Assembly: GCA_016781115.1 (NCBI GenBank)
Contig: JADDQX010000043.1
Coordinates: 1 to 14,618, forward strand
From: Actinomycetota bacterium
GTDB taxonomy: Bacteria; Actinomycetota; CADDZG01; WHSQ01
Direction of reading: 5' to 3'
Length of the DNA stretch: 14,618 bases
Position 1 is the stretch's first letter. Every line of letters begins with the position of its first letter. Shown one piece after another: positions 6,865-14,618 of the stretch. The translations under genes and the position numbers were made by a program. The notes under the pieces were generated by a model. That model made no database searches. It was not told where the DNA came from and saw nothing but the letters and a program-made list of their open reading frames with translations.

Positions 6865-8227
6865 GAAGCGGCAGCGCCATCACACCGGCGACCTCGGATC
6901 CGGTTGAGCCCGAACGCTCGACCACGACCGCGCCCGTGGCCTCGACCAGCACCGAGTAGGTCCCGTCGCCCGTCCACTTCGACAGGGGCAGCTCTAACCT
7001 CGTCGCGCCCTTCAAAGACACATCCTGGAGGGGGGCGGGCCGCAGTGGCTCCTCGCCCGGGCTGAGCAACGACAGCGACGCCGATACCGCTTCCGCCCGA
7101 GGATTCAACAGCGAGATGGAGTCGGCCTCGGCGTCGGCAACGGCGGGGGCCGCCAACCAACTGGACGTGGAGCGGGTCGCGCCCACCTCCGACGCGACGC
7201 CGGTCAGGAACTTCGTCTGGTAGTAGATGCTGCGCTCGGCAACGACGCGGCCGCTGGTCGTGCGCACGATCACCGATGCGCCCCCGACCTCGCGGTCCGA
7301 CCCGCCGACGTAGGCCTTCAGCGGGAGCGGCAGAAGCGTCAGAGGCGGAACGACGACTTCGAGGAGCTTCGGGGGCTGGATCGTCTCGGCTGCGGTCGTC
7401 AGCGAGACGCTCGCGACCGCTTCCTCGTCGGTGGGGTTGAGCAGCGAGACCCGCTCGTCGATACCGTCGGCCACGGCCCCCTCAGGGAAGAACCACTCCG
7501 TCGCCGGCGCGGTCGCACCAAGGGTGAACTGCACGCCCTCGGGACGGCCCGGGGTGCTCAGCTGGAGAGCGCGCCACGCGATCACCCGTCCTCTATTCGC
7601 GATGATGGATGCGCCGACGAACCTACGTTGGCGGATGTACTCGTTCAGCTCGACCATCACGGTCTCGCCGGCAGGCACCGCCACTCCCTCCGCGAGGTTC
7701 GCATTGGGCTCCGGGCCCTTCGGAGTGAACACGGTGATGCTGACCACCGCCTCGTCTGGGAACGGGTTGTAGATGAGCAGCCGCTGCTCGGATCCCACCG
7801 CGCTGGAGCCCTCTGCGAAGTGCCACTGCGTAGACGCTGCCTTGGAACAGCGCGCGGCTCCGAACCCCCCAACCTTCCCGGTGAACTCGGTGAGCGAGGA
7901 CGCGACCACTTCCTTGCCGTAGCCGACGAGGTCGGTCGACGCGACGTTGTCCAGGATCAGGGTCCGCTCCGCCGGTAGCTCAACCCTTTCCTCCTGGTCG
8001 ATGCCGACGAGCAACGCCCCGCTCGCGGCGGTGCCGAGAACGACGCTCGAGGCGGTCTCACCCAGCACCGGCGGGGAGGGGCAGTAGACGGAGCGCTCGT
8101 CGAAGATCGGCTGCACGCTCGGACCCGTGCCGGCGGCGAAAGATCCACTCGTTGCATCGAAAGCTATCCCGCCCGCCAGAGTGACGGCTAGGAACGCACC
8201 CAGCGCCGCTTCGCGACTCGGCCTCAT
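6845..8227 (-). CDS. DUF5719-like exported repeat protein
   Basis: A 460-residue protein with a hydrophobic N-terminal segment (about 8-23: GALGAFLAVTLAGG-like) read as a signal peptide or anchor, so the body should lie outside the membrane. I assign it to DUF5719 from memory of such proteins next to this glycosyltransferase type; no biochemical function is known to me. The body contains three tandem beta-rich repeats of about 110 residues, starting at W135, W245 and W357. Each opens with a W-x-x-x-(E/P)-(G/A) box, has a LL-x-NP core (LLIYNP, SLLNP, SLLNP), and the last two end in VVAER/VVVER. C49 and C127 are the only cysteines noticed and could form a disulfide. The start is ATG 8227, which overlaps the glycosyltransferase stop as ATGA and has GGGAG four bases upstream, indicating tight translational coupling. 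The longer open frame to 10111 is a shadow of the glycosyltransferase. Confidence 0.82.
   Translation of the reverse strand: MRPSREAALGAFLAVTLAGGIAFDATSGSFAAGTGPSVQPIFDERSVYCPSPPVLGETASSVVLGTAASGALLVGIDQEERVELPAERTLILDNVASTDLVGYGKEVVASSLTEFTGKVGGFGAARCSKAASTQWHFAEGSSAVGSEQRLLIYNPFPDEAVVSITVFTPKGPEPNANLAEGVAVPAGETVMVELNEYIRQRRFVGASIIANRGRVIAWRALQLSTPGRPEGVQFTLGATAPATEWFFPEGAVADGIDERVSLLNPTDEEAVASVSLTTAAETIQPPKLLEVVVPPLTLLPLPLKAYVGGSDREVGGASVIVRTTSGRVVAERSIYYQTKFLTGVASEVGATRSTSSWLAAPAVADAEADSISLLNPRAEAVSASLSLLSPGEEPLRPAPLQDVSLKGATRLELPLSKWTGDGTYSVLVEATGAVVVERSGSTGSEVAGVMALPLPKRSER
6853..6876. terminator. Hairpin across the overlapping ends of two convergent genes
   Basis: CGCT CCGCTT agg AAGCGG c AGCG forms a ten-pair stem with a three-base loop and a single bulged C. 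It spans the amidotransferase stop codon (6862-6864) and the last codons of the DUF5719-like gene. The symmetry suits a bidirectional terminator for convergent transcripts, but no T tract follows on either side. Confidence 0.4.
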
Positions 8228-11200
8228 CTGACTCCCACTCCTCCACGTCGATGGTTCCGCGAGAAAGCGGCACCCACGATCACGATCCACGCGAGAGCAA
8301 GAGCAGCCAGCGCCATGCTCTGCTCGACCGAGCGCGGATAGGAGATAGAGAGCCTTCCCTCCCCCTCTCCTCCAGGAGGCAGAGCGAACCCGTTCCCCCA
8401 TCCGGCCTTCACGCGCTCCAGCGGGAGACCGTCGAGATCGCCCCTCCACCGAGGGTCGTACGCCTCGGCGAGGAAGACCACGCCCTCTCCTCGTTCGAGG
8501 TCCGCGACGTATCGCTCGGGGCCGACCCGTTCCGCGTTCTCTCGGGGCGGAGACACGATGCCGCGATTCACCGCCGGGTCCCTCTCTGCTACAACCGAGA
8601 TGATCGTAGGCAGCTCTTCGTACACGCCCGCCCGCGGCAGGACCTCCCTGTTCTCCAAGAGGATGTAGCGCTCCTCGGGATTGTCCCGACGTACGGCCAG
8701 GTCCGCCTGGCTCAGCCACCGGTGCGCCCCGGGGGCGCGTTCTAATACGACGTGGCCGACGTTGAAGGCGCCGAGCAGGCTTCCGCCGCGATCCGTCCTC
8801 CCCTGCTCCACCGCCGCGATCACCGCCCGGACGTCGCTTTCCGCCGACCCACCCGGCGATTGGAAGAGGTCGGTCATCAGCTCGCCGCGCGCACCGGTGA
8901 TCATGTGGCGTCCAACCGGTCGGGGGACGGAGGGGTTGGGCGACCCCCACCTCTCTCCCACCCAGAGGGCGCGGAACTGTCCCTCTGCCTGTGCCTCGGT
9001 GGCCAGCTGGTTCGAGATCTGCTCGGTCTCGTCGCTCTCCGCGTGTCGCGAGCCGCGCCCGGGATCCCATCCGCCCTGTATGAAGGCGGGGCCCAGACCC
9101 GTAACCATCAAGAAGCTCGCGACCGCTAGACCGCCGAGGGTGAGAGCGTGATATCTGCCGAGCCCGCGTCGGGGGAGGTCGAGGCGGAATGCGGCCACCG
9201 CCAGGCCCGCGAGTCCCGCGAATGCGGCCGCCGCGAGCATCCCCAATTCCGTCGGCGACGCGACCACCGGACGCAAGGAGCCGGCCGAGATAGCCGCCGT
9301 CAACCAGCCGACACCGATCACGACCGTCCACAGAGCGAGGGCCATACGACGCCTTTGCCCCTCCCCAGCCAGAACCGCGATGATGCCGAGGAGCGGCAGA
9401 GCGAGTCCGAACAACGGAGGGATCTCCGGCATCTGGCCGAGGACCACGCTGATGAACCCGTACTCGGAGAACGCCGCCGCGTAGGTGCGCCAGGTCGCAT
9501 CGGCGCGCAGCAGGTCGAGTGGCGCGCCGGGCTGCAGCCAGGTAGCGCTCCACGGCAACAGCAGTGCCCACGCCAACACCAACGCGACCAGGCAGGAAAG
9601 CAGCCCCCGCCCGGGGTTTGTTCCACGGCCGAGGAAGGTTCTGGTGGTGGTCAAGACAACGGCCGCGGCGAGGTACAGGAACAAAGAGCCGGGAACGAAC
9701 GCGGCCGAGATCGCCGCGCCCATCGCGACGCGCGCGACCGCTCGGCCGCGATTCCACCCAGGAGGACGCGCCCACCCGATCAACCGGATCATTACCATGA
9801 GCACGAAAGGAGCCATGGCGCCGAAGAACATCGCTGCAAGGGCTCCCTCCCGGATCCCGGCGTAGCCCACGGCGCCGAGCGCGTACACGGCGCCCGCGAC
9901 TAAACGGGAGGGGCGGTCGACAAGCTCCGACACCAAGGCGTACGCCCCGGCGAACGCTCCGGCCCCCAGCGCGAGGACCAGAAGCTTCTGAGCGACACCC
10001 ATCGCGCCGAAGGACAGGATCGGAAAGATGCCGAGGAGCGCGAACGCAGGTGGAGCGGGGCCGGGCTGTCCGAAGGCGACACCGCGCCAGGGCGAGGCGA
10101 ACGCCCGCCACAGCGCGGTCGCGCTTTCCGGATACGGCAGCAGCTCTCCCACCGCAGCCTGGGCGCCGAAGAGGATATGACGGAAGCCCAGCAGGAAGCC
10201 GATCACCAGCACCGCCGCGATGAAAAGGGTGCGGCCACCGACGAGGTTCCCGATCCGGCGAGCCTCACTCGTCCGACGCGACAGCACCTCCGCTCGACGC
10301 CCCCATGCCTCTTCGAGCCGGTCCGTCTGGTGAGAGACGTAGAAACGCACGCGGGTGGTCTGCCTGATCGTCAAGCGGCGCAGCCGGCGGTCGGGCACCT
10401 TGCGCGCCTTCTGCGCCCGCGCCCGCTCCGACAGCGTCTGGGGAAGGGATAAGAGGTTCCATCCAAGGGCGCGGGCGAGATTGCCGATCTCGCGGGGCTG
10501 GCGAAGAACGACGAACCCGAGCATCTCCCCCAAGGACAACAAGATGAATAAGGGGATCAACGTGAACAACCTGAGTCCCGAGGCGTTCTTGGTGATCGTT
10601 CGTAGGCGGTTGCGGCGGATGAAGTAGCGCGCCGGCGTGAAAGGGGACCTGCGGTATCCGCGCGCGAGAGCGATCGCATGACGGGCCCGCGCCGCGGGCT
10701 CGACCCGGATCGCATGACCGGCGACCCGCGCTCTCCAGCACAGGTCGAGGTCCTCGGTGAACGCGCGCATCCTCGCGTCCCACCCGCGCAACTGCTTGAA
10801 GACCTCATGCCGGATCAACACACACGTGGAGGTGACGTAGAAAACCTCGCTGGCTGTGTCGTGCTGACCCAGGTCGATCTCGTGCTCTTCCAGGCCCTTG
10901 TAGGGATAGCCGAACCGATCCACCGCCATCCCCACTTCTTCGAGCCGGTCCGGATCCTCCCAAGAGACGATCTTCGGGCCGACGATCGCGGTCTTGTCGT
11001 CCTGGTACATCCGCCACACCATCCGCTGGACGGCGCTCCGTTCGAGAGCTGCGTCGTCATGGATGAACAGCAACAGGTCGGCTCGCGTCCTCACGCGCGA
11101 CAACGCCCAGTTGATCGCTCCGCCGTAGCCCAGCGGGCGCGGCGTCCGGAGATAGCCCCACCGGCGTCTCTTTAGATGTCGCTTCGCGATCCGCTTGAGG

Positions 11201-11406
11201 CTGGGCTCGGTCACCGGGTCGTCGGACGCGTCGTCGACCACCAGGACGTCCAGGAGCGGGTAGGTCTGCGTGTTGAGCCCGACGAGAGAATCCTTGAACC
11301 AGGCGCGGCCGTTGTGAGTCACCACGATCGCCAGCACGGTCGGAAGCGACGGGTCGGCAACCGCGCTCGTGACGCGCGTCCTTGCGGGCTCTGTTCGTAT
11401 GGTCAT
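8224..11406 (-). CDS. GT2 glycosyltransferase with large polytopic membrane region
   Basis: A 1060-residue envelope glycosyltransferase. The cytoplasmic GT-A domain (about 24-275) shows LAIVVTHNG at the nucleotide-sugar site, VLVVDDAS, the metal-binding HDDA (116-119) and EDLDLCWR (218-225). A hydrophobic segment (277-300) follows, then a basic linker (about 325-385). About 12 more membrane helices run between 392 and 772, then a roughly 250-residue probably extracytoplasmic domain (775-1025), and a last helix (1029-1048). The loop after helix 2 (about 412-453: ELLPYPES, FGQPGPAPP) and the C-terminal block AYDPRWRGDLDG...GWGNGFALPPG recall GT-C enzymes such as AftD/YfhO-like proteins, so a second catalytic or lipid-sugar-handling unit is possible. 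The start is ATG 11406, 28 bp after fbiC; its SD is weak. Its stop overlaps the DUF5719-like start. Acceptor and donor sugars are unknown. Confidence 0.9.
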   Translation of the reverse strand: MTIRTEPARTRVTSAVADPSLPTVLAIVVTHNGRAWFKDSLVGLNTQTYPLLDVLVVDDASDDPVTEPSLKRIAKRHLKRRRWGYLRTPRPLGYGGAINWALSRVRTRADLLLFIHDDAALERSAVQRMVWRMYQDDKTAIVGPKIVSWEDPDRLEEVGMAVDRFGYPYKGLEEHEIDLGQHDTASEVFYVTSTCVLIRHEVFKQLRGWDARMRAFTEDLDLCWRARVAGHAIRVEPAARARHAIALARGYRRSPFTPARYFIRRNRLRTITKNASGLRLFTLIPLFILLSLGEMLGFVVLRQPREIGNLARALGWNLLSLPQTLSERARAQKARKVPDRRLRRLTIRQTTRVRFYVSHQTDRLEEAWGRRAEVLSRRTSEARRIGNLVGGRTLFIAAVLVIGFLLGFRHILFGAQAAVGELLPYPESATALWRAFASPWRGVAFGQPGPAPPAFALLGIFPILSFGAMGVAQKLLVLALGAGAFAGAYALVSELVDRPSRLVAGAVYALGAVGYAGIREGALAAMFFGAMAPFVLMVMIRLIGWARPPGWNRGRAVARVAMGAAISAAFVPGSLFLYLAAAVVLTTTRTFLGRGTNPGRGLLSCLVALVLAWALLLPWSATWLQPGAPLDLLRADATWRTYAAAFSEYGFISVVLGQMPEIPPLFGLALPLLGIIAVLAGEGQRRRMALALWTVVIGVGWLTAAISAGSLRPVVASPTELGMLAAAAFAGLAGLAVAAFRLDLPRRGLGRYHALTLGGLAVASFLMVTGLGPAFIQGGWDPGRGSRHAESDETEQISNQLATEAQAEGQFRALWVGERWGSPNPSVPRPVGRHMITGARGELMTDLFQSPGGSAESDVRAVIAAVEQGRTDRGGSLLGAFNVGHVVLERAPGAHRWLSQADLAVRRDNPEERYILLENREVLPRAGVYEELPTIISVVAERDPAVNRGIVSPPRENAERVGPERYVADLERGEGVVFLAEAYDPRWRGDLDGLPLERVKAGWGNGFALPPGGEGEGRLSISYPRSVEQSMALAALALAWIVIVGAAFSRNHRRGGVGVR

Positions 11407-11434
11407 AGACGGATGCTCTGAGGGTAGGGGGTGC

Positions 11435-13828
11435 TTACGCAGGCACGCCGTACAGGGTGGTGCGGCGCCTGGGAACTCTCCCGATGGAGCGTATCAAGGC
11501 GTCCATGCGGTCCGCCGTGAGCTCTTGGCCGTGGTCGGCCCCGGCCGCACGGGAGATGTTCTCGTTCATCAAGGTCCCACCGAGGTCATTCGCGCCGACC
11601 TGAAGAGCGAGCTTCGCCCCCTCCTCGCCCATCTTCACCCACGAGACCTGGATGTTGTCGATGTTGCCGTGCAACGCCACCCGTGCGACCGCGTGCACCT
11701 TCAAGGCCTCTTCGAACGTGGGGCCTCGCCTCGCTTTGCCCTTCAGGTAGATCGGCGCGGCCATATGCACGAACGGAAGAGGAACGAACTCGAACAGCCC
11801 TCCGTTGTGGTCTGCGATCTCTTTGTGTAGCTCCTTCACGACCGTCAAGTGGCGGGCCCAGTTCCGCGGCCCTTCGACCGTGCCGAACATCATCGTGGCG
11901 TTCGACCGAAGCCCGAGGGAGTGCGCCACCCGATGAACGTCGCACCACTCGTCTGTGTTGATCTTGTCGGGGCAGATGATCGCTCGGATCTCGTCGTCCA
12001 GGATCTCCGCTGCCGTCCCGGGAAGGGTGGCGAGCCCAGCTTCCTGAAGCTCTGCCAGGAAGTCCCGAACGGACACCCCCGAGGCCGCGGCCCCCTGCAT
12101 CACCTCAAGGGCGGTGAACGCGTGCACGTGCATCTCGGGCACCTGCCTCTTCACTGCAAGCAGGTACTCGCGGTAGTTGTCCCCCGTGAAGGAGTGATGG
12201 ATGCCGCCCTGCATGCAAACCTCGGTCGCTCCCCCATCCCAGGCTTCCTGCGCGCGGCGAGCTACCTCTTCTGGCGTCAGCAGGTAAGGCTCACCCCGCA
12301 GGTTGAGTGACTTCGGGCCTTTCGAGAAGGCACAGAAGCCGCACCGGAAATAGCACATGTTCGTGTAGTTGATGTTGCGATTGACGACATAGGTGACTTC
12401 ATCTCCCACGGTCGCGCGGCGCAGCTCGTCGGCAACCGCGTAGAGGCGTTCCGCCTCGGCGCCACGCGCGCTGAAAAGCAGCGCCACTTCTGGCTCGGTC
12501 AGCTCTTCACCGTCTGCCGCGCGATCAAGGGTTGTGGTGATGCTCGACCGCACGACGCGGCCGGGAACGCGCCACGCTCCCTCGGTGGCCGCCTCGATCG
12601 CGCGGAACCCCGCGGCGGGCGGATCGACGTCGACCCCCGAGTGCCATTCCTCGTCCGGGCGCGCGAGGCCCTCGGCGTCGACCTGATCGAGGACGCGAGC
12701 ATGGAGATCTCCATCTACCCACTGCTCGAGGGCCGCGGGGCCTCCGACGTAGCCCGGATACGCGGCCAGGCGCTGCAGCAGCAGGAACCCATGGCCCTCC
12801 GTCACCTCTTGGAGCTCGTCCAGTTTCGGCCACGGCCGCTCGGGGTTCACGTGGTCGGGCGTCACCGGCGACACCCCTCCCCAGTCCGACAGACCGGCGG
12901 AGAGGTAACGGCCGTACTCGCCGGGGCTCAGGTTGGGCGGAGCTTGTATGCCAACCCCCGATGCCATGATCAGACGGGCGAACGCGATCTGCAGAGCCAT
13001 CTCGTCGACACTGGGCTCGGGGTGAAGCGCCATGTTCGTATCGGCTTTGGCGCGGAAGTTCTGCACGATCACCTCTTGCACGTGACCGTGGCGCTCGTGC
13101 GACGCCCGGATGGCGAGCAGCGCGTCGATGCGCTCGTCGAAGGTTTCGCCGATCCCGATCAGGATCCCGGTGGTGAAGGGAACCCGGGCCCTCCCCGCGG
13201 CCTCCAGAGTGGCGAGTCGCACGCCGGGCTTCTTGTCGGGGGCGCCGAAGTGCGCCATCCCCCTCTTCAGGAGCCGCTCCGACAGCGTCTCAAGCATGGT
13301 CCCCTGACTCACGGAAACGGGCCTCAGCGCCACGCTCTCCTCGAAGGTCAACGAGCCGGGATTCACATGCGGAAGCAGCGTCGTGTGATCCAAGACGGCT
13401 CGACAGGCCGCGACCAGGTACTCGATGGTCGTCCCGCAGCCCAGCGCGTCGAGCTCTTGGCGGGCAGCGGCCCACTTCCGCTCCGGCTTGTCGCCGAGGG
13501 TGAAGAGCGCCTCGCGGCATCCTGCGGCCTCCCCTGCCGTGGCGATCTCCAGCACCTCGTCGAGGGTGAGGTAAGCCCTCTCGCCCGGCCGCGGCGGGTG
13601 CGCGAACGTGCAGTAGCCACAGGCATCCCGGCACAGCTTCGTTAGCGGGATGAACACCTTCTTGGAGAAGGTGATCCGAGGGCCGCAGGTCTCGTCGCGT
13701 ACACGGGCGGCGGCGGCGAGCACGGGACCCGGATCCCTCCGTGCCGCCGCGGCGAGCTCCCGAACCTCGTCGTCCGACAGACGCTCGTCTCGAGACGCGC
13801 GGCCCGCCAGAGCCTCCAGACGAGTCAT
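11435..13828 (-). CDS. fbiC: FbiC, fused Fo synthase (CofG-CofH)
   Basis: A radical-SAM enzyme of 797 residues that makes Fo, the deazaflavin chromophore of F420, from 5-amino-6-ribitylamino-uracil and tyrosine. There are two radical-SAM modules. The CofG-like half (about 48-370) has the [4Fe-4S] motif C66-x3-C70-x2-C73 in LCRDACGYC. The CofH-like half (about 430-790) has C492-x3-C496-x2-C499 in MCYFRCGFC, plus GGIHHSFTGDNY and NISRAAGADHG. In archaea and cyanobacteria these are separate proteins; the fusion is typical of actinobacteria. The start is ATG 13828. No SD precedes it, only CCCCCC, but a -10-like TAGACT lies six bases upstream, so the mRNA is probably leaderless. It leads the operon with the glycosyltransferase and DUF5719-like genes, and diverges from cofD across 28 bp. 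Confidence 0.97.
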   Translation of the reverse strand: MTRLEALAGRASRDERLSDDEVRELAAAARRDPGPVLAAAARVRDETCGPRITFSKKVFIPLTKLCRDACGYCTFAHPPRPGERAYLTLDEVLEIATAGEAAGCREALFTLGDKPERKWAAARQELDALGCGTTIEYLVAACRAVLDHTTLLPHVNPGSLTFEESVALRPVSVSQGTMLETLSERLLKRGMAHFGAPDKKPGVRLATLEAAGRARVPFTTGILIGIGETFDERIDALLAIRASHERHGHVQEVIVQNFRAKADTNMALHPEPSVDEMALQIAFARLIMASGVGIQAPPNLSPGEYGRYLSAGLSDWGGVSPVTPDHVNPERPWPKLDELQEVTEGHGFLLLQRLAAYPGYVGGPAALEQWVDGDLHARVLDQVDAEGLARPDEEWHSGVDVDPPAAGFRAIEAATEGAWRVPGRVVRSSITTTLDRAADGEELTEPEVALLFSARGAEAERLYAVADELRRATVGDEVTYVVNRNINYTNMCYFRCGFCAFSKGPKSLNLRGEPYLLTPEEVARRAQEAWDGGATEVCMQGGIHHSFTGDNYREYLLAVKRQVPEMHVHAFTALEVMQGAAASGVSVRDFLAELQEAGLATLPGTAAEILDDEIRAIICPDKINTDEWCDVHRVAHSLGLRSNATMMFGTVEGPRNWARHLTVVKELHKEIADHNGGLFEFVPLPFVHMAAPIYLKGKARRGPTFEEALKVHAVARVALHGNIDNIQVSWVKMGEEGAKLALQVGANDLGGTLMNENISRAAGADHGQELTADRMDALIRSIGRVPRRRTTLYGVPA

Positions 13829-13834
13829 GGGGGG

Positions 13835-13840
13835 AGTCTA
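13835..13840 (-). promoter_or_regulatory. Candidate -10 element of fbiC (leaderless)
   Basis: TAGACT on the minus strand fits TANNNT and ends six bases before the fbiC ATG, the spacing expected when transcription starts at the start codon. The intervening bases are all C, so no SD is possible. No clear -35 is visible. Confidence 0.5.
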
Positions 13841-13841
13841 G

Positions 13842-13847
13842 TAGCCT
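13842..13847 (+). promoter_or_regulatory. Candidate -10 element of cofD
   Basis: TAGCCT fits TANNNT and ends nine bases before the cofD ATG at 13857, predicting a leader of only a few bases. It is separated from the fbiC -10 by one base, so the two promoters would be back to back and could not easily be occupied together. There is no SD-like purine run before cofD. Confidence 0.4.
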
Positions 13848-13856
13848 GCTCTGCTC

Positions 13857-14618
13857 ATGGAAGTAACCGCGTTGGCAGGCGGCGTCGGCGCTTCCAAGCT
13901 GCTGATCGGACTTCAAGAGACCCAGCGAGGTCGTGGGTTGGCCGCAATCGTCAACACCGCGGACGACACCACCATCTACGGGGTTCACGTGTCTCCGGAT
14001 GTCGACATCGTGACCTACTGGCTGGCCGACATCGCCGACACAGACCGAGGATGGGGATTGAAGGGCGACACCTTCAACGCGGTCGCCGGCTTCGCCCGCT
14101 TGGGAGCCGAGACCTGGTTCGGCCTCGGCGACGGGGACCTCGCCACCTGCCTGTTCCGGAGCGCCAGGATCGCCGGCGGCGCCACACTCAGCGCGGTGAC
14201 CGACGAGATCCGGCGAGCCCTCGGCGTGCCCACGAGGATCGTCCCGATGTCGGACGACCCGGTTCGGACGCGGATCGTGTGCGAAGACGGCCGCACCCTC
14301 GGGTTCCAGGAGTACTTCGTCAAAGAGCGTCAGGCGCCGCCGGTCAAAGAGGTTCGCTTCGCCGGGATCGCGGACGCGAAGCCCGCGCCTGGTGTCATCG
14401 AGGCGATCCGGAACGCGGACCGCGTCATCCTGTGTCCCTCGAACCCGGTTGTCTCGGTGGGTCCCATCCTCGCGTTGAGCGGCGTGCGCGACGCGTTGAG
14501 GGAGCATCCAGATGTCGTTGCGATCAGCCCGATCGTGGGGGGGCGCGCGCTGAAAGGCCCGGCGGACAAGCTGCTCCCCGTGCTGGGAGCCGACGTGACC
14601 GCGACTGGAGTAGCGCGG
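13857..14618 (+). CDS. cofD: CofD/FbiA, 2-phospho-L-lactate or phosphoenolpyruvyl transferase (3' end cut off)
   Basis: Transfers a phospholactyl (archaea) or phosphoenolpyruvyl (mycobacteria) group from a GDP-linked donor to Fo, giving F420-0 or its dehydro form, the step after FbiC. The first 254 residues are present and the frame is open to the window edge; full-length relatives are about 310-330 residues. Marks: the Rossmann start LAGGVGASKLL (6-16), NTADD (33-37), SPDVDIVTYWLA (46-57) with the metal-binding Asp region, GWGLKGDTF (65-73), WFGLGDGD (87-94), FQEYFV (150-155) and PSNPVVSVGPIL (194-205). The start is ATG 13857, because the conserved motif begins five residues later. It diverges from fbiC and has no SD. 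An FbiB-type gene may follow outside the window. Confidence 0.95.
   Translation, partial: MEVTALAGGVGASKLLIGLQETQRGRGLAAIVNTADDTTIYGVHVSPDVDIVTYWLADIADTDRGWGLKGDTFNAVAGFARLGAETWFGLGDGDLATCLFRSARIAGGATLSAVTDEIRRALGVPTRIVPMSDDPVRTRIVCEDGRTLGFQEYFVKERQAPPVKEVRFAGIADAKPAPGVIEAIRNADRVILCPSNPVVSVGPILALSGVRDALREHPDVVAISPIVGGRALKGPADKLLPVLGADVTATGVAR

Noticed and set aside
8228..10111. Open frame extending the DUF5719-like gene upstream to 1088 residues
   Set aside because: It is a shifted-frame shadow of the glycosyltransferase, Arg/Gly-rich with no recognisable domain. The signal-peptide-like start and ATGA overlap at 8227 mark the true start.
12641..13645. Plus-strand open frame of 334 codons opposite fbiC
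   Set aside because: It is antisense to the CofG half and the domain-linker of FbiC. No start signal or recognisable domain is visible.
14015..14569. Minus-strand open frames opposite cofD
   Set aside because: The plus strand encodes a clear CofD with all conserved blocks. The opposing frames have no motifs.

Overview
This GC-rich, densely packed window most likely comes from an actinobacterium (Actinomycetota). The clues are a fused two-domain F420 synthase (FbiC) beside a CofD/FbiA gene, a large GT2 glycosyltransferase followed by a DUF5719-type exported protein, an actinobacterial-style L,D-transpeptidase, and a cbs/metB pair. The lineage cannot be fixed further from sequence alone. I see no tRNA, rRNA, CRISPR array, insertion sequence, integrase or phage gene. 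This looks like chromosomal backbone, not an accessory island.

Left block, minus strand (29-2513): an L,D-transpeptidase, tryptophan 2,3-dioxygenase (TDO) and a small four-helix membrane protein overlap end to start and probably form one transcript. The TDO gene lacks a usable start codon in its own frame. A seven-C run (1245-1251) close to its 5' end suggests a one-base frame slip.

Transsulfuration block (2634-6022): cystathionine beta-synthase (plus strand) faces an enoyl-CoA hydratase/isomerase-family gene (minus), which lies downstream of a cystathionine gamma-synthase/lyase gene (minus). Together the two PLP enzymes link homocysteine, cystathionine and cysteine. The ribosome-binding site of the hydratase/isomerase gene lies inside a strong hairpin.

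A class I glutamine amidotransferase of the PuuD/peptidase C26 type (6043-6864, plus) starts 20 bp from the metB start. It ends in a 20-bp tail-to-tail overlap with the next gene, with a hairpin across both gene ends.

Right block (6845-14618): fbiC, a 1060-residue GT2/multi-membrane-span glycosyltransferase and a DUF5719-like exported repeat protein form a minus-strand operon. The last two genes share an ATGA junction. cofD diverges from fbiC across 28 bp and runs off the right edge. FbiC makes Fo, and CofD adds the phospho-enolpyruvyl/lactyl group to it, so two core F420 steps are driven from one tiny divergent region.

I found no clearly new multi-gene system. The most useful leads are the TDO start/frame anomaly, the hairpin over the ribosome-binding site at 4821-4847, the leaderless-type divergent fbiC/cofD promoters, and the combined GT-A/GT-C-like architecture coupled to a tandem-repeat exported protein. 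No stretch longer than 300 bp lacks a gene. The largest gap is 120 bp, at 2514-2633.
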